Numbered from the stretch's first letter, positions 12,971 to 25,361 are shown. The stretch is 64,000 bases of DNA from Ceratodon purpureus (GCA_014871385.1 CM026426.1:91184893-91248892); one strand, 5' to 3'. The notes: generated from the letters alone by a model not told the origin. Numbers and translations: made by a program.

Positions 12971-13469
12971 AATTGGATTTATCCATATCCAAAAGGTCCC
13001 TAATTCACGTCTAGACCATAGCTCCTATACATCACTCCCTGACCGCAGAACTACTGTAAAATTGGGGGTTACAACACAGCCCTCCTCAATGTGCGTGGTC
13101 TAATCCTACAATCACATTACAATTTGCACTCTCCTCGTAGTGAACAAAATATTGTTCACACAACCTGTGGATAGAATGTTGTCACACCTGGATTCAAAAA
13201 GTTGAGGTATATCCTAGAAGTTTATGTAGATAAGAAATTTTACAAAGTGTGCAACTCAATACAAATATTGAAGTAGCTAGTGAATCGCTCATAGTTCAGT
13301 GCTTCAAAAACTGAAACCCACCTTGTTCACCGGTATTTACCCTTCACTACGAGAACTATATCCTCATTACTATGTGCGTCCTTGAAAGGAATGAAACAAA
13401 ACTTTACAAAGTATACACGACGCGCCTAACACTAAATTTGTGGGGTGATTATCCAAGATGATGACTGTC
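12971..13469. other. Non-coding stretch between HAD exons
   Basis: No coding frame found. Probably an intron or 3' flank; no intact palindromes in it. Confidence 0.4.
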
Positions 13470-14130
13470 CTATTTACATCCATCCAAAATTTCCTTAGCT
13501 AGTTTACTAGTGAAGTCCTTCCTATAGTCCTTGAATCCGGGCTCAGGGTAATTGTTACGGACATATTTCTGAACAGTCTGGCCAGATTTGAACATACTTT
13601 CGAGCCAAGGATGCAGAGTGGACATGAGGAACTTGTCTCCAGGCAACCCCGTCCACGGAATGGGAAAGATTGCATCATGGTAATCGTTGAGAAGATTCTT
13701 GTACCAGGTGTCGTCAATGAGCAATGTTCGGCTTAGGTCAACATGCTCAAGCTTATCCTGGACAACCTTAAGGTCCTTAAGCATGATTTGCTTGTCTGGG
13801 TTTTCCTCGTTTCGGTAACTGGACTTGGTAGCTTCGGTCTGCGTTAGCACTTTTAGGACCGCAGGCTTAAGTTTTGACCCTTCTAAAACCTTCGCTAGAA
13901 TCCTCTTTTTGATCATACAACTCCATACCACGACATTAGCCTTCTCTGCTAACAGCTCCATGAACTTTCCCGCGTCAGGCCTAACTTTGGTTTCATGACT
14001 CTTACTGCCGCCTCGCAATACAAGGAAACCATTCAAGTCCACCACAATAGTGTACCGAGGTTTCCTTACCTTCTTGACATTAGTCCCGGTTGACTTTGCG
14101 GGGTTAGTTTGTTTGCTTGCAAAAGACAGC
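13470..14130 (-). CDS. FCP1/SCP-like HAD domain exon
   Basis: Minus-strand frame running from an acceptor near 14130 (TTTTGCAAG) to TAG at 13470. It shows YTIVVDLNGFLV (motif I, second Asp replaced by Asn), VVVWSCMIKKR (motif II position), and LLIDDTWYKN followed by FPIPWTG (the VDD region). In FCP1/SCP phosphatases, which act on RNA polymerase II C-terminal-domain phosphoserines, motif I is DxDxT/V; here only the first Asp remains. I associate DLNG variants with plant FCP1-like families. The exon may be the 3' part of the ParB-like gene immediately upstream, but the splice phase from 14201 into this exon did not match, so I list it separately. Confidence 0.65.
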
Positions 14131-14333
14131 CAAATCGTTAATAAGAATCATCCTTGCAGAACACACGTCCTGTAAAATCAAATAGTGTGGCGAGAATTAC
14201 CTTCTCTAGACGATGCAGATCCCTTTCTCATTGGTACAATTGGTACATTTTTCTTGCTTTGCGTAGACGTCGAAGACTTTAACCCTTGAGATCAAAAGAA
14301 GACATTTCTGTTAGAACACTGAGACGAGCGTAT

Positions 14334-14498
14334 GGATCGTAGGATCCTACGATCCTGAAAGAGGATGTCACATTTCGACAAACCAAATAAAAGATCGTAG
14401 GATCCTACGATCCTTTTGAGAGATCGTAGGATCCTACGATGTGCAACGAGATGAAATAAGGATAAAATTTTTCCTTCTGGATCGTAAGATCCTACGAT
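14334..14498. repeat. Family-A palindrome array, 4 copies
   Basis: Copies of GATCGTAGGATCCTACGATC, some with one damaged arm, start at 14334, 14392, 14421 and 14479. Spacings are 58, 29 and 58 bp, that is, multiples of 29. They lie in the predicted intron between exons 5 and 6 of the ParB-like gene. Confidence 0.9.
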
Positions 14499-15866
14499 CC
14501 TCGAGTCCATAGAAAATGCCTGAAAAGGATTACTCTGATTCCGCTAAGAAAAGTGGTGGGAAATACCTTCTGTGGGAGTTCTCTTATTTGCAGGTGGGAC
14601 ATCACGGGAGCCAGACTCCGACCGGTAAATTTCCTGGGAAACTGTGAAGGGGTCCGATCCAGGAGGGCTGAAAGACCGCAACCCCGCTTCGTGGGTTTCT
14701 ACAAAGACACCAGTAATTACCTCTTTGTCCTTTGCTAAGTCGCTAGGCACAGATGGAAGAGCGTATGGATTCGGATCGTCCTGCATCCCGGCCAGCGTAT
14801 CCGCGACATTTTGCTGCTGCAAATCACCCTCGGACCCTTGGGCCTGACTTGCGGACGTAAATAAGTCGGTATCGATATGCATTGGAGACGGTTCAGTCCA
14901 TGGATAATGAACTGGCGAAGAAGATGTAATGCCAAAGGGAGGTGTAGAAACGACAACGTCTACCGCTGACGGCATTTCAGCATCTTGTCCAGGAGGGCCA
15001 TAATCGCCATGGAAACCTTTCTCTGCACTTGAACTAGTACCCCCCTGGTATTTTTCTTGATCTGGACTAGTCGAAGAGTAAATCCCGCGTTCACTTCGGG
15101 AAAGCTCCTTCGGAGGGGTGGACTCCGGCGTGAAAGCGGATCTCGTAAAGCATCCACCTCGAGATGGCGGGTTGTGGGGAGGGTTAACCTGCAAAGCGAT
15201 CAGTAACGGAAATAAATACACGAAATGTTTAACAATGACACATTGCATGGTTCGTTCCACAATAGACATTGATCTAGTTAATTCTGTACCATGTGTCAGA
15301 CACCACAACTGATTACTAGTACAGAAGGCGGGAACTGCATCATACTTGGTAAAGATTTTCATAAATCTCTTCTTCGACATCGTCGGTCCAACGTCCGCCG
15401 AGACTGTGTGAGCCATACTCGTATTCAGAAGATCCTTCCATGTTCAGTCTCTTGCGAGCACCTCCTCCACGGAGGTGCAAACCCTCCTCTTCTTCCCAGC
15501 ATTCATCATGCTCATCCTCTTCTTCCTCTTCTACCTCCTCTCACTCTTCTTCCTCCTCATCGTCGGAAAGCTCAATCGGACGTTTTTGCCGAGAAGTGGC
15601 ACCCTTCTTCGATTTCTCCCTCATTGTCAGAGCCTGCATAGCACGTACACTTATGGCGAGCGTTTTCGCACTTTCGAGAATATCACTCGCCGTTTTTGTC
15701 GCTTTCTCCACTTCATTCTCGAGATGCACGATTTCGAGGACTTGCGCGCCTCTTGTCTGTAACAACAGAAAGTAAGGTGGAAGAGTGAATAAGAGAAGCC
15801 CGTAGGTGATAAAATTACGACAATAAATGGAATAAGACATTGAAAGCAGAAAGGATTTAGGGAATG

Positions 15867-16171
15867 AGATCGTAGGATCCTACGATCCTCATACAGCTCA
15901 ATGTGAAACGGCACTGAACTTGGAGATCGTAGGATCCTACGATCTCCCAATGCATGAACGTTGAAGGGCGGAACTCATTCAGAGATTGTAGGATCCTACG
16001 ATAATTTGAACGCTAAATTCAATTTGTAATTTGATTTAATCACTGAAAGTAGTTATCGTCGTGGGATCCTACGATCCCAACTAGGTAGGGAATGATGTAA
16101 CTATAATAAAAAGAGGAGAATATGACAAGCAGCACGGGTTGCAGGGGATGAGATCGTAGGATCCTACGATC
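15867..16171. repeat. Family-A palindrome array, 5 copies
   Basis: Copies start at about 15867, 15924, 15983, 16056 and 16151 (spacings 57, 59, 73, 95). All lie in the predicted intron 16178-15757 of the ParB-like gene. Copies at 15983 and 16056 have one damaged arm. Confidence 0.9.
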
Positions 16172-17698
16172 CTCTTACCAGGCCAATCCAAGTGATCGAA
16201 GGACCGCCTCAAATGTTGACCAGAATGTTGTTAGGTGCTCCCAGGGTGCCAAGAATGTGTGTAACTGCATCGATGTTGAAGTTAGCATAACCATCTTGTG
16301 CCCATTGTGTCGGGGGATCCTTGAAATCAGCTGCAGATACAACCTGGTAGAAGGGCATGTCTGTACCGTAAGCTTGTTGGAAGCAAATAGAATCAGGCGT
16401 CCTCTAATCGAAGTCGTTTCCATAAACAAAATTGAAGTACAGTGGGAGTGTAGGTTCAGGGGTCGTCGGAGTGATAAATCCTTCCTTTTCCTGTGTAATA
16501 TAAAGAGTCGGGGTATGGAGCCACGGCCGAATTTGATTGACCCGGGAGCCTCTCTCCTCTACAGCGTTGGCAACGTCAACCAGTCCTGCCCGATCGGTGA
16601 TGAAGACCCCCGAATAATTTGCCCTCCTGAACTGCGCTTGATCGTGGATCTCCATCGCCCGAAGAGAACGCAACACCTGATCCATGATTGAGAAGTCAGG
16701 CGTCCCCTTCTCGATTCGGTTCAAGAAGCAGAAGACTATGGTAATCCGTGCATTCGCCTTCATCCAGGAAACAATCTCGCCATTTTTTGAATCAAGAACT
16801 GTAGCAAGATCCCCGTTTTTCTTGCTCATTCTAAGGCACTTGTACATCGATGCCACGGACGGTCCCGACGTTGCAAGCACGTCCTGAACCCGGTCGCCTT
16901 TGTCCTTTCTCTGGTACTCAAATAACATCCTGAGAAGAGTCGGAAAATCTGATTCCTTGTTGGATGGACACAATGCCGAAGACCGCAGCCTAAAAAAACG
17001 CTCTCCATTAACATCCTTGCTTAGCTTCTCGTACCACGTGTCTATGGTGGCCTCGGTTACATTGTACTTCAGCGCCGCGGTATCATACTCTTCATCGGTG
17101 TACGAGTCTGCTCGCATTGTCTTACACCTTAGTTCCTTTTTCTCGAAGTAGTGCATGAACTCGTTCTTGATGAGCCTGCGCTTCTTCTCCAAATGACACG
17201 CCTCATTCAGGCCCGGAAGAACGAGTTGTTTCTTGGTCGACTTTGTGGACTTCACAGACACCTTCTTCTGTAACACCAGCTCCGTAACCTTCGTGATGTC
17301 AATATCTCGCATGGAATAAAGCGGCATTAAGTCAGTCTGCTTCAGTGCTCGCACCTGGTATCTCTTTTGCTTCAGGCGCTCCTTCTTACTACTTCCTATC
17401 CCTTCGTCCCCGTCGTTGTTATCGTCCTCATCCACACCTGCGACGAAGGTGGAATATTGTCCAAACGCATCAGGAAGCAAACCATTTACCCAATTGTCTT
17501 GAATACCACACCACTTTCTGTAAATTTGCTCATCTACAAAGAGCAGAGGATATTTCGGTATGCCAGTGTTGCCATCTTCAATAGACTTGGAGTCGGAGCT
17601 GGAGAACAGAGCGGGCAGTTTGTCGAACCAACTCTGCGTTGCATCCAAATAATCATTTAGAACATCGAATGCAGAGATTGATGATAAATGTGTAGTTG

Positions 17699-17897
17699 GG
17701 GTCGTAGGATCCTACGATCTCCAAGTTCAGTGGCGCTTCATATATCAGCATTCCGAGGATCGTAGGATCCTACGATCTCTCACAGAGCCCGGAATCAAAG
17801 AGTGGAGCTCTGTACAAGATTGTAGGATCCTACGATCCTCGGAATGCTTGTTGGAAACAAACGCTGCTGAACTCAGAGATCGTAGGATCTTACGATC
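17699..17897. repeat. Family-A palindrome array, 4 copies (intron 2)
   Basis: Copies start at 17699, 17757, 17817 and 17877 (spacings 58, 60, 60). All lie within the predicted intron 17967-17634. Three spacers match, in order, spacers of the 19.5-19.7 kb array, so the two arrays share ancestry. Confidence 0.92.
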
Positions 17898-19366
17898 CGG
17901 AAGAACGTGGAGGATACATTTAACACATTGGAATCATTAACAAAACTGTAATACAATGTTGGCATACCTTGTAAGCTGGTGAGTGCACAAGACCCGTTAA
18001 TGATGGTGCTGGCGATCGAGCCTCTCTCCAACTTCTGCGGGCAAGTCCCAAAAGAGTAAGATAGTTCCCCTTTGATCGCACACCGGCAAGGTCTTGATTC
18101 AGGACCCGGGAATAATAAATGAGTAGATTCCACTCCTCTTTTTTGGCCCAGACCACAGTGACGATAAAACTTCGTGCATCTCTCCTATCCTCCTCACTTA
18201 GTCCACCCTCGGTAATGAGGGCTGTGTGTGCGGCAACACAGTGTTGCCCGCCTATAATGATGAAGTGCATTCTCTCATTAATGTCACTCCAGGTCGGTTT
18301 GTGATCAAAATACTCGTAAGTCTCCGTAGGCACATCCTTGAAGTCCTCCTTGCGAATTGGCGGTTCCCCCTTGACTGGCATCACGTAGAGGTGCTGGAGT
18401 GAAGGCTGAAATGGCATTGCCCGTTTCTGGTCCATCAGCTAATTCACTCGTTTAAGCTCCAAATTCCGATACACAATGCTACCCGCTGGAGCTCGGTGGA
18501 GCTTGTCAATGTCGACTAGCAAGTCGTCCATACTTCGTTCAGATTTTTTGATGGGCCGCTTCCCAAAGATGTTTAGCTTGGTGAACTCCTTCTTGTAAAG
18601 AGCCCTCACTTGCTGCAGCTCCTTTGCTGATTTCCCGGCCACTGTCTTGCTCATCATGTTGACCACCTTCGCGAGGGTCATCTCTTCTACCTTGGGGTCA
18701 GACTTCTTGCGCTGAGATGGTTTCTTCGCTGGAGGCTCATCTACTACTCTAAGAGAAGAACCCCTCTTCTTTTTCAAGGGCGAGGGTGGAACTTTCTTCT
18801 TACGTTCCCTATTATATTTATCACGATTTGCCTTCAACTCTGTCCAGCATTGCAGAATCCTATGAACTGGTAAATGATGCTTCGAGATCATGAAGCCATG
18901 GTCTTTCACAGAGTCAGTTAGCTTCGGCATCAGAGCGTCCTTCATAACAACCAGGGCGTATGTGCGACTAAGATTTACGCTCGCAACATACTCCAAAATT
19001 ACTAATACAATTAGCCAATCGTCGAGCTTGGCCATTTCCAGTACCTCCAAGTGTTTCGTGGGTAGCTTAAAAGTGTCTCCGCTAGGTGCGCCGTCATCCG
19101 TGATTGCCGTAACTAGCGCAATCAGAACTCGCTCCGTCTCGGCTTTGAGATGCCAATAAAGACCCCACTCGACAATTTTATCAGTGACAAACCACGCGGT
19201 TGGTTCAGGGTCGACGTTGATAGACATGGGAGGTATCACCAGCGCCGAGGAAACAGCATCCGCCAAAACCATTGGTTGCCAGTCGAGGTTAACGACCTCA
19301 ACATTTTCTAAGTTATCCCTGCATCGAACAGAACAGAATTATTAGATCTCGTTCATTCCTCATTTG

Positions 19367-19735
19367 AGATCGTAGGATCCTACGATCCCTATTCTCATTT
19401 GAAATTACAACACGTTTGTCTTAGATCGTAGGATCCTACGATTATTCAAATGCGCCGCTCGGAAAACCACTTCCTTTTGAGATCGTAGGATCCTACGATC
19501 TTTCGAAGAGCCACGGTCATCTTTCCGTAATCGTTGAGAGATCGTAGGATCCTACGATCTCCAACTTCACTTGCGCTTAAGTTTGCTTATTCCAAGGATC
19601 GTAGGATCCTACGATCTCTCAAAGGGTTCCAAATTGAAGGGGGAGCTCGAGAAGAGATCGTAGGATCCTACGACCCTCAGAATGCTCTTCGGAAATAAAC
19701 GGTGCTGAACTCGAAGATCGTAGGATCCTACGATC
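19367..19735. repeat. Family-A palindrome array, 7 copies (intron 1)
   Basis: Copies start at 19367, 19423, 19480, 19539, 19596, 19655 and 19715 (spacings 56, 57, 59, 57, 59, 60). Most are perfect 20-bp palindromes. The whole array lies in predicted intron 1 (19971-19319) of the ParB-like gene. Spacers of 36-40 bp are not identical to each other. Confidence 0.95.
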
Positions 19736-20012
19736 TCTCTCTGCTCAAATACTTATTGGGGCATCTAATAAGGATCGTTTTTCTCTGTATGATGTAATCA
19801 TTACTGCCGTACATATAAGGAATTCCAAAATTGAGCGATTGTTGAAACATTTGACATCAATGAAAATAAAATGTGTCCAATTCTGAATGAATCGTATCAC
19901 TGGTTTATTGGATTCAAACGCATAACACGAACCTCTAATGCATAGAATTGGAGAATTCAGTGAATACTTACTCGAGGAGAGCCTTATGCGTTGCTTTTAC
20001 TTGCGAAGACAT

Positions 20013-20868
20013 ACTGACGTTGCTCAATTTCCAATTCTGTAAACATGAGAGTAGAAAGCAGGATCGTTAAGGCAACCACTGTGATAACCCGAAGTCAATT
20101 TTGCAATAGTGCTGCACCAAAAATAACATCAACGTCGGTCCATTTGCTCGCCATTCACTACCATAAAGAAACCTTCAGCGAAGGCTAAGCTACATAGAAA
20201 GGATGGAATTGAACGAAAGGGCAGCTTTTGCAGGATAGTGTCGTATCAAGTAGTTTACCTGAAATCAAAGCGTCGCACTCTTCTCGAAGGATGCAGCTGT
20301 GTACCGACGCAACACCATCCACCGATGTTAGACCACACCCTTCAAATTTTGCACCAAATCGGATTCGAACACCGAGTACCTCTGTATAGGCAGGTTGGAA
20401 AAGTAAATGTAAGCTGGATGCAGGAATACATAAGGAAAGAAACTCAAGAAATTGGAGACTAAGACAATGATCGTAGGTCTGGAGACCACAAAACACCGAG
20501 TGGATGGGGAACAAATACATCGTAAGAGCATTGCTTACCTGCGTGCAAATGTAGAAATGGCAGAAATGGCGACAACAAAGGCGCAGGAGATGGCGAAAGC
20601 AAAGGTTTAAGAAGCGGAACACCAAAAGCGACAACGCACGGGACGATCGCGAAAATTCAGCAGCAAAACACATACGCTAGGGCTGAAACAGTGAATGCGT
20701 AGAGAATGCGAATGAAACCGAAAGGCAAGTCTCCGAGGAGTCGCAGGAAATCAAGAAACCGGGTTTGGGAAGATGAACGCGTTTGAAATGTCAGAAGCTC
20801 TGGAATAATTAGAATTCTAACTAAGGCGGCTATTCATTGAGTGCTGTCTACTAATTTGATGTGAATGA
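20013..20868 (-). promoter_or_regulatory. Putative promoter/5' flank of the ParB-like gene
   Basis: Sequence upstream of the ATG at 20012. No confident coding frame; the minus-strand frame at 20185-20673 is low-complexity and unlike a protein. No TATA box that I would trust. Confidence 0.3.
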
Positions 20869-20945
20869 AGAGCTGTCTAGTAGTTTGAGAGTTGTCTAGT
20901 AGTTTGAGAGTTGTCTAGTAGTTTGAGAGCTGTCTAGAAGTTTGA
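20869..20945. repeat. Short tandem repeat, 19-bp unit
   Basis: Four near-identical units of GAGAGTTGTCTAGTAGTTT in a row; the first and last differ by one or two bases. Confidence 0.85.
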
Positions 20946-22600
20946 TATACAGATTCCAATAATTAATGAAGGTAAATACTACACTATATATGGTTTACAA
21001 AAGCCAGCTTCCAGAAATAAAGGACCTAAATATCTACGAAGGTTAATATGAATATACATAATTAACAAAATAAGGAAGATATTAATTTATAGCTAGTAAA
21101 TTCAAAAAAATACCTTTTATATAGAAAGATAATTTAATAAATAAACGATGGAAAAACATCAAAACATCGAACTTGGTACGTTTCTAAACAATTAGCTCGT
21201 ATACATGGGTCCGTTCAATGTATTTTTATTAAATGCATGAAAAAGGGATTTGTGTTGAATGATTGAAATTATTAAATTATACAATGTGGTCTACTATTTT
21301 TCGTAAAATTACACATTTTACTAAAGGATGCATCTAACGGGAGTTGGAAATCTAACAACAGTATTACTATCTATTTTTAGTATCATGGGTTGCTTTTTAA
21401 TAGAACAATAAAAGAAAGGTGAAGGAAAACGGGGAAGAAGAAGGGTTTCATAAAAAAACCTAAAAAAATAAAAGATGAAAAAACTATATATCTTTCTTTT
21501 ATTTGTGAATTTGTGAAATTATAGCATTTGAGAAACTTGAGGAAAATGACCTGCCCATATCATAATAATCCTATGAAAAATGGAACAATCACTTATATTA
21601 TATTTATTAAGAGGGTTAAAAAAAATAATGGAGCATCTTGAGGAAGAAACATAACGCATGAAGAATAAAATCGAGATGAATAAATCTTCTTCAACGCATC
21701 TTCAAGAAGAAGCATTAGACATAAAAATACAGAAATCGTGACAATTTAAATAAATCAAGGTAAATAAATATATAAGTGAACATCTCCACAAAGACGCATA
21801 ATTTGAAAAAAAGCATCGCATCTTCTGGAAGAAGAATTATGAATCAAATAAATAAATATTAGTAACTAATATTTTAATACATTTAATTAATAAGACAATG
21901 TAATGTTTTTTTTTTTTTTTTTTTTTTTCAAAGTTGTACATTGTACACAATGTTGATAAATATACTACAACTTCGTTCGAAGTGTTGGACATAATTATTA
22001 ACATAAAATAAATATATGGTTGGTAAATTAAAACAGGACTTCATAATATGTATTAGAAAGATATTAATAGCAAGTTGGTCGTAGACATGTGTTTACAAGC
22101 ATGAGACGAGAAATTTGTGTTGAATGTTTGAAACTATTAATTTTACAAATTATGTGGTTTACTGTTTTGTAAATGCATACTAGAGGAGATTTGTGTCCAA
22201 TGTTTAAAACTTTTATTTATACAATGTAGTTTACTTTGTTTTTGTATATGCACACTTAATATGCTACAACTTCGAAAAAGTATAAGACATAATTATTTAG
22301 ATAAAATAAATATATGGCTAGTAACTAAAAATGAGAAATTAATATACTACGAAGATTAAAAAAATGAATAAAAAAGGGTAGGGAACAAAAGCGGAGAAAT
22401 ATGATACAAAATTGTGGCCATGGAGGCACGATCCTGTTTATTATCTAGATAAGAAGGGATTTTTATGTACAATGATTGGAACTTCCAATTTTTGACGAAT
22501 ATTTAATTGCTAATCATTTTATTTCTATTCTCAGAGAGGACTATTCATTTTGGTATTTTATTTTTCTTAAATTTGAAATTAAAAATACTTCAGGACACTT
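20946..22600. repeat. AT-rich degenerate repeats
   Basis: No coding frame. A motif like GGGATTTGTGTTGAATGATTG recurs in diverged form near 21247, 22110, 22190 and 22450, and GATATTAATTTATAGCTAG-like blocks recur, implying old tandem duplications. A poly-T run of over 20 bases starts at 21906. Confidence 0.55.
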
Positions 22601-22611
22601 CAGAGTTTAAG

Positions 22612-22655
22612 GTTTCAGGGTTTAGGGTTTAGGGTTTCCAGGGTTCAGGGTTCAT
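22612..22655 (+). repeat. Short interstitial telomere-like repeat
   Basis: Degenerate TTTAGGG-type units, best at 22616-22638 (GGGTTTAGGGTTTAGGG). This is the canonical plant telomere unit. Too short and degenerate to be a chromosome end. Confidence 0.65.
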
Positions 22656-23619
22656 GGATGCGAGTCACTGTTTCACTGAAGGTGGTTTGTCTAGTCAATT
22701 AGATACCCTTCCGAGCACACCTAATTATCATGATACTTTACAAGACGGACAATTTGCTGCAACTTCATGATTGGTAATGAATTACCCTGTGTTCAAGATG
22801 CTCATTGAATGGTCTCATGGCTTAGTAACAATTCCGACTACTCTATTGTTACTACGCTCCTTCAAATGATTACTTGTTCAATCAAAGGGAGTTGTTCATT
22901 TCCTCAGCACCTTGAGAATGATTTCGTCCCTACTCAAGCCTAGTATGCATACCAGTTCTTGATCTTGATCCAGACCTCATATGCATGAAGAAGTATTATC
23001 TGTGGTATTTCTCCTTTGTGGTTCGACTTCGTTTTCTAGACTTGGTTTCTTCTGCAAGTTTATTAGAACTAGTGCACATTCATACTCAGGGCGTAGCTTT
23101 GCTCTTCAGTAAAGGCATCAAGTTGCCAAGACTTCCATTAAAATTAGGTCGCCTCCATTTTAGACATATCGTTATTTGTTTTCATGTATCGACGTCATGT
23201 TCTCTAGACATTCAGCAACTACACACTGTCCTTAAGCTCCAGCGAAGGAGATCATTGATTCCGCGGCGTCAATTGAGCGCAACACGGACCGAGGACGATC
23301 TCCAACACAGGTCCGATTAGTTTCCTCTCTCTTAAATTGCTTGCTTGATCAACTTGATAATTCGTAAGAACTGCTAAATGACGAATCTTGCATGGACAGA
23401 AGAGTAGTCTTACTTGCTCCCTCGATTCCTGACTGATTTCCTATAGACCATAGGTTCTTGCACAATTAATGTGTTCCAGCAATTATTGATGCGCTCAAAT
23501 GTTCTTGGCGTCTGGATAGGCATTCTTGTATTAATTTTGCGAATGTAGATAACATGCATTGCAATGTTAAGTGCATCACAGTCATTCCAATGTTAAGTGC
23601 AATCTTCAGTCGTCTTGTA
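22656..23619. other. No confident gene
   Basis: Non-repetitive sequence upstream of the DUF7869-like exon. It may hold leader exons or the remains of the missing N-terminal coding part of that gene, but no frame can be supported. Confidence 0.3.
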
Positions 23620-25160
23620 GGCGTCTGTACCACACGTGGAGGGAGGAGTCAAAGAGGCAGAAGGGCGAAATACTTTGTATTATCCACGACAAAATGGATA
23701 TCGCAAAGACGGCTATTCCTCGAATGCGCGTTTCCACGAAACATACTTCACCGTTGGGACAGTTTCCTATGAATGTCACGGGCATGGTTACGCATGGGCA
23801 CGGCGACGGTGCCTACGCCCACTACTCGACAGACTTGTGGCCAGGCGACTCTAACTACACTATCTCCTCGCTTGCGAGATTGCTTCGGCGTCTTGAGGAA
23901 CCACCCATTCGTCAATCTGGCAAACTGTTCCCTCATGAGCCCGCTAACTCCTTCTTTCGAGCCATGCTCAAGGGAAAGTCCAGATGTTTTGACGTACTAC
24001 CCCCGGTAACAAATAACTCCAGTGAATGCGCTCCGCTCCCAGTGAAACTTTATTTGCATTTGGATAACTCCGCAAAGGACAACAAGAATCAATTCCTGAT
24101 GGGGTTCTTGTCGATGCTTACTTATTGGCGTGTATTCAAAGAGATCCAGGCTGGTTTCTTATTGGTGGGGCACACGCACGAGGTTATTGATGCCTACTTT
24201 AGCCATCTGTCTAAGACCTTGAAGAGTCAGAACACTTACATTGTTGCGGACTTGATGTTGGCTTTCATGAAATCCCAGGAATTGAGTTTCATGCCCGAGT
24301 TTGTTCAGAAGGTTGCGGATTTCAAAACGTTCGTGGAAGGCTATCTCATTGACGGAGCGGATGTTCTCGTGGGTTTGGGAAATATGCACCTCTTCAAATT
24401 CTATGTAGACGAAAGCGGGTGGCCCGTCATGCGATTCAAGGAGTTTGCAGTTGACCAACACTGGCTACCTAGGAACAAGCCGGCTATCCGTCTATTCAAG
24501 GCAGATGCTGATGGAAATCCGAAGATACCATCTGGCATCCCCAATCTAGTCCCTTTCAAGAATTTGTGGGGTGATGAGACTGTTGCGTCCACTGGCAACC
24601 AAGACAAGGCAAGAGAACAGGTTTCCAAAAATCTTGTTAAGAAGTCATTCCTCAAGGGTGGAATTCAAGGTTACATCGAATTTTGGGACCGCGGGATGCT
24701 TGAATGTTCCGGATATCGCAAGGATTTTCCTCCGTATATTGATTACTGGAAGGGCATTCTCGCAGAATTGGAGAAACCTCTTCCTCCAACCGTGACGACC
24801 TTGGTAGAGGGTTTCTGGCCTAATCATGATTGGTCAGGTATGGAGAGTGCACCTTTATGCCTCCTCCCCGAGACGGATGTCACACCTGAGGATGAAGAAC
24901 CCGAGCCCTATTGTGGCCCCAAGTCCAGTCAATAGAAGCCCGCCTTGAACCCATGGCAAGATGTCCTACCACGGGCTTGGGTCCTACTTCGTCCCTCCGA
25001 CCCAGATATTTATCCCGTGTGGTTAGGGAGAGCATGTTCAGGAGTCAATCGTGATGAACGAAATGCGGACTATGGGCAGTTCACTATCGAATTCTGGGAG
25101 CCCAGAAATTGCCACACCGACCGGAAGACGAAGTACCAGAATTGGTGGGACGCTACTTAG
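23620..25160 (+). pseudogene. DUF7869-like protein, N-terminally truncated
   Basis: Exon from the acceptor TCTTGTAG at 23619. Frame contains CIIHDKMDIAKTA, the HGHGD segment, LYLHLDNSAKDNKNQF and FLLVGHTHEVIDAYF, all hallmarks of the DUF7869-type family found in plant and algal transposon-like genes. The homologue at 50.5-52.8 kb has about 400 extra codons upstream, so this copy lacks its N-terminal part or that part lies on a lost exon. An in-frame TAG (24933-24935) separates the body from a C-terminal module (WVLLRPSDPDIYPVWLGRA, IEFWEP) that is also found at 0.5-1.2 kb. The gene ends at TAG 25158. Histidine- and aspartate-rich motifs suggest metal-dependent nucleic-acid chemistry, but no activity is established. 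Confidence 0.7.
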
Positions 25161-25361
25161 GTACGAGAAGATCGACGACCAGAACAAGTTCATGTAACTT
25201 CAGTGCTCTTTGCAAAGTCCACAACAAAAGAAAACCCCAAGACACGGAAGATCCCAAAGCAAGATTGAGTAAACGCATTGGCTAACCTTGATGCTGCTAA
25301 CCTTATGGATCTGTAGCCGTCGCATAATGTATCCCCCATATCCATCCAGAGTTTTGTCGCT

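Larger units (their letters stand above)
14201..20012 (-). pseudogene. Large multi-exon gene with ParB/DGQHR-like motif (copy A)
   Basis: Six phase-consistent exons: 20012-19972 (ATG, ends phase 2), 19318-17968, 17633-16179, 15756-15346, 15188-14567 and 14284-14201. Exon 2 has a basic linker (SPLKKKRG) and then FIIIGGQHCVAAHTAL, which resembles the GxRR/DGQHR box of the ParB/sulfiredoxin superfamily. Copy B at 59.5-63.9 kb has WIINGQHSVAASKSV in the same place after a similar SPLKKK linker. Exon 3 is unrecognised, exon 4 is a coiled coil plus acidic tract, exon 5 is Pro/Ser-rich. Stops in frame: TAG 18439-18441, TAG 16404-16406, TGA 16209-16211, TGA 15541-15543; the frame stays coding-like across each. 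Intron 1, intron 2, intron 3 and the region after exon 5 hold the family-A palindrome arrays. The ParB link rests on one motif and is inference. Confidence 0.6.

Noticed and set aside
12593..13003. Plus-strand 136-codon gene
   Set aside because: Antisense shadow of the HAD exon at 12181-12855.
19367..19735. CRISPR array
   Set aside because: Repeat and spacer sizes fit superficially, but the repeat is a fully self-complementary palindrome, spacers are related between arrays, there are no cas genes, and the array sits in a spliced eukaryotic gene.
20340..20400. tRNA or SINE on the minus strand
   Set aside because: GTTCGAATCC resembles a B box but no A box lies at the right distance.
22612..22655. 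Chromosome end
   Set aside because: Only two or three clean units, and ordinary element sequence continues on both sides.
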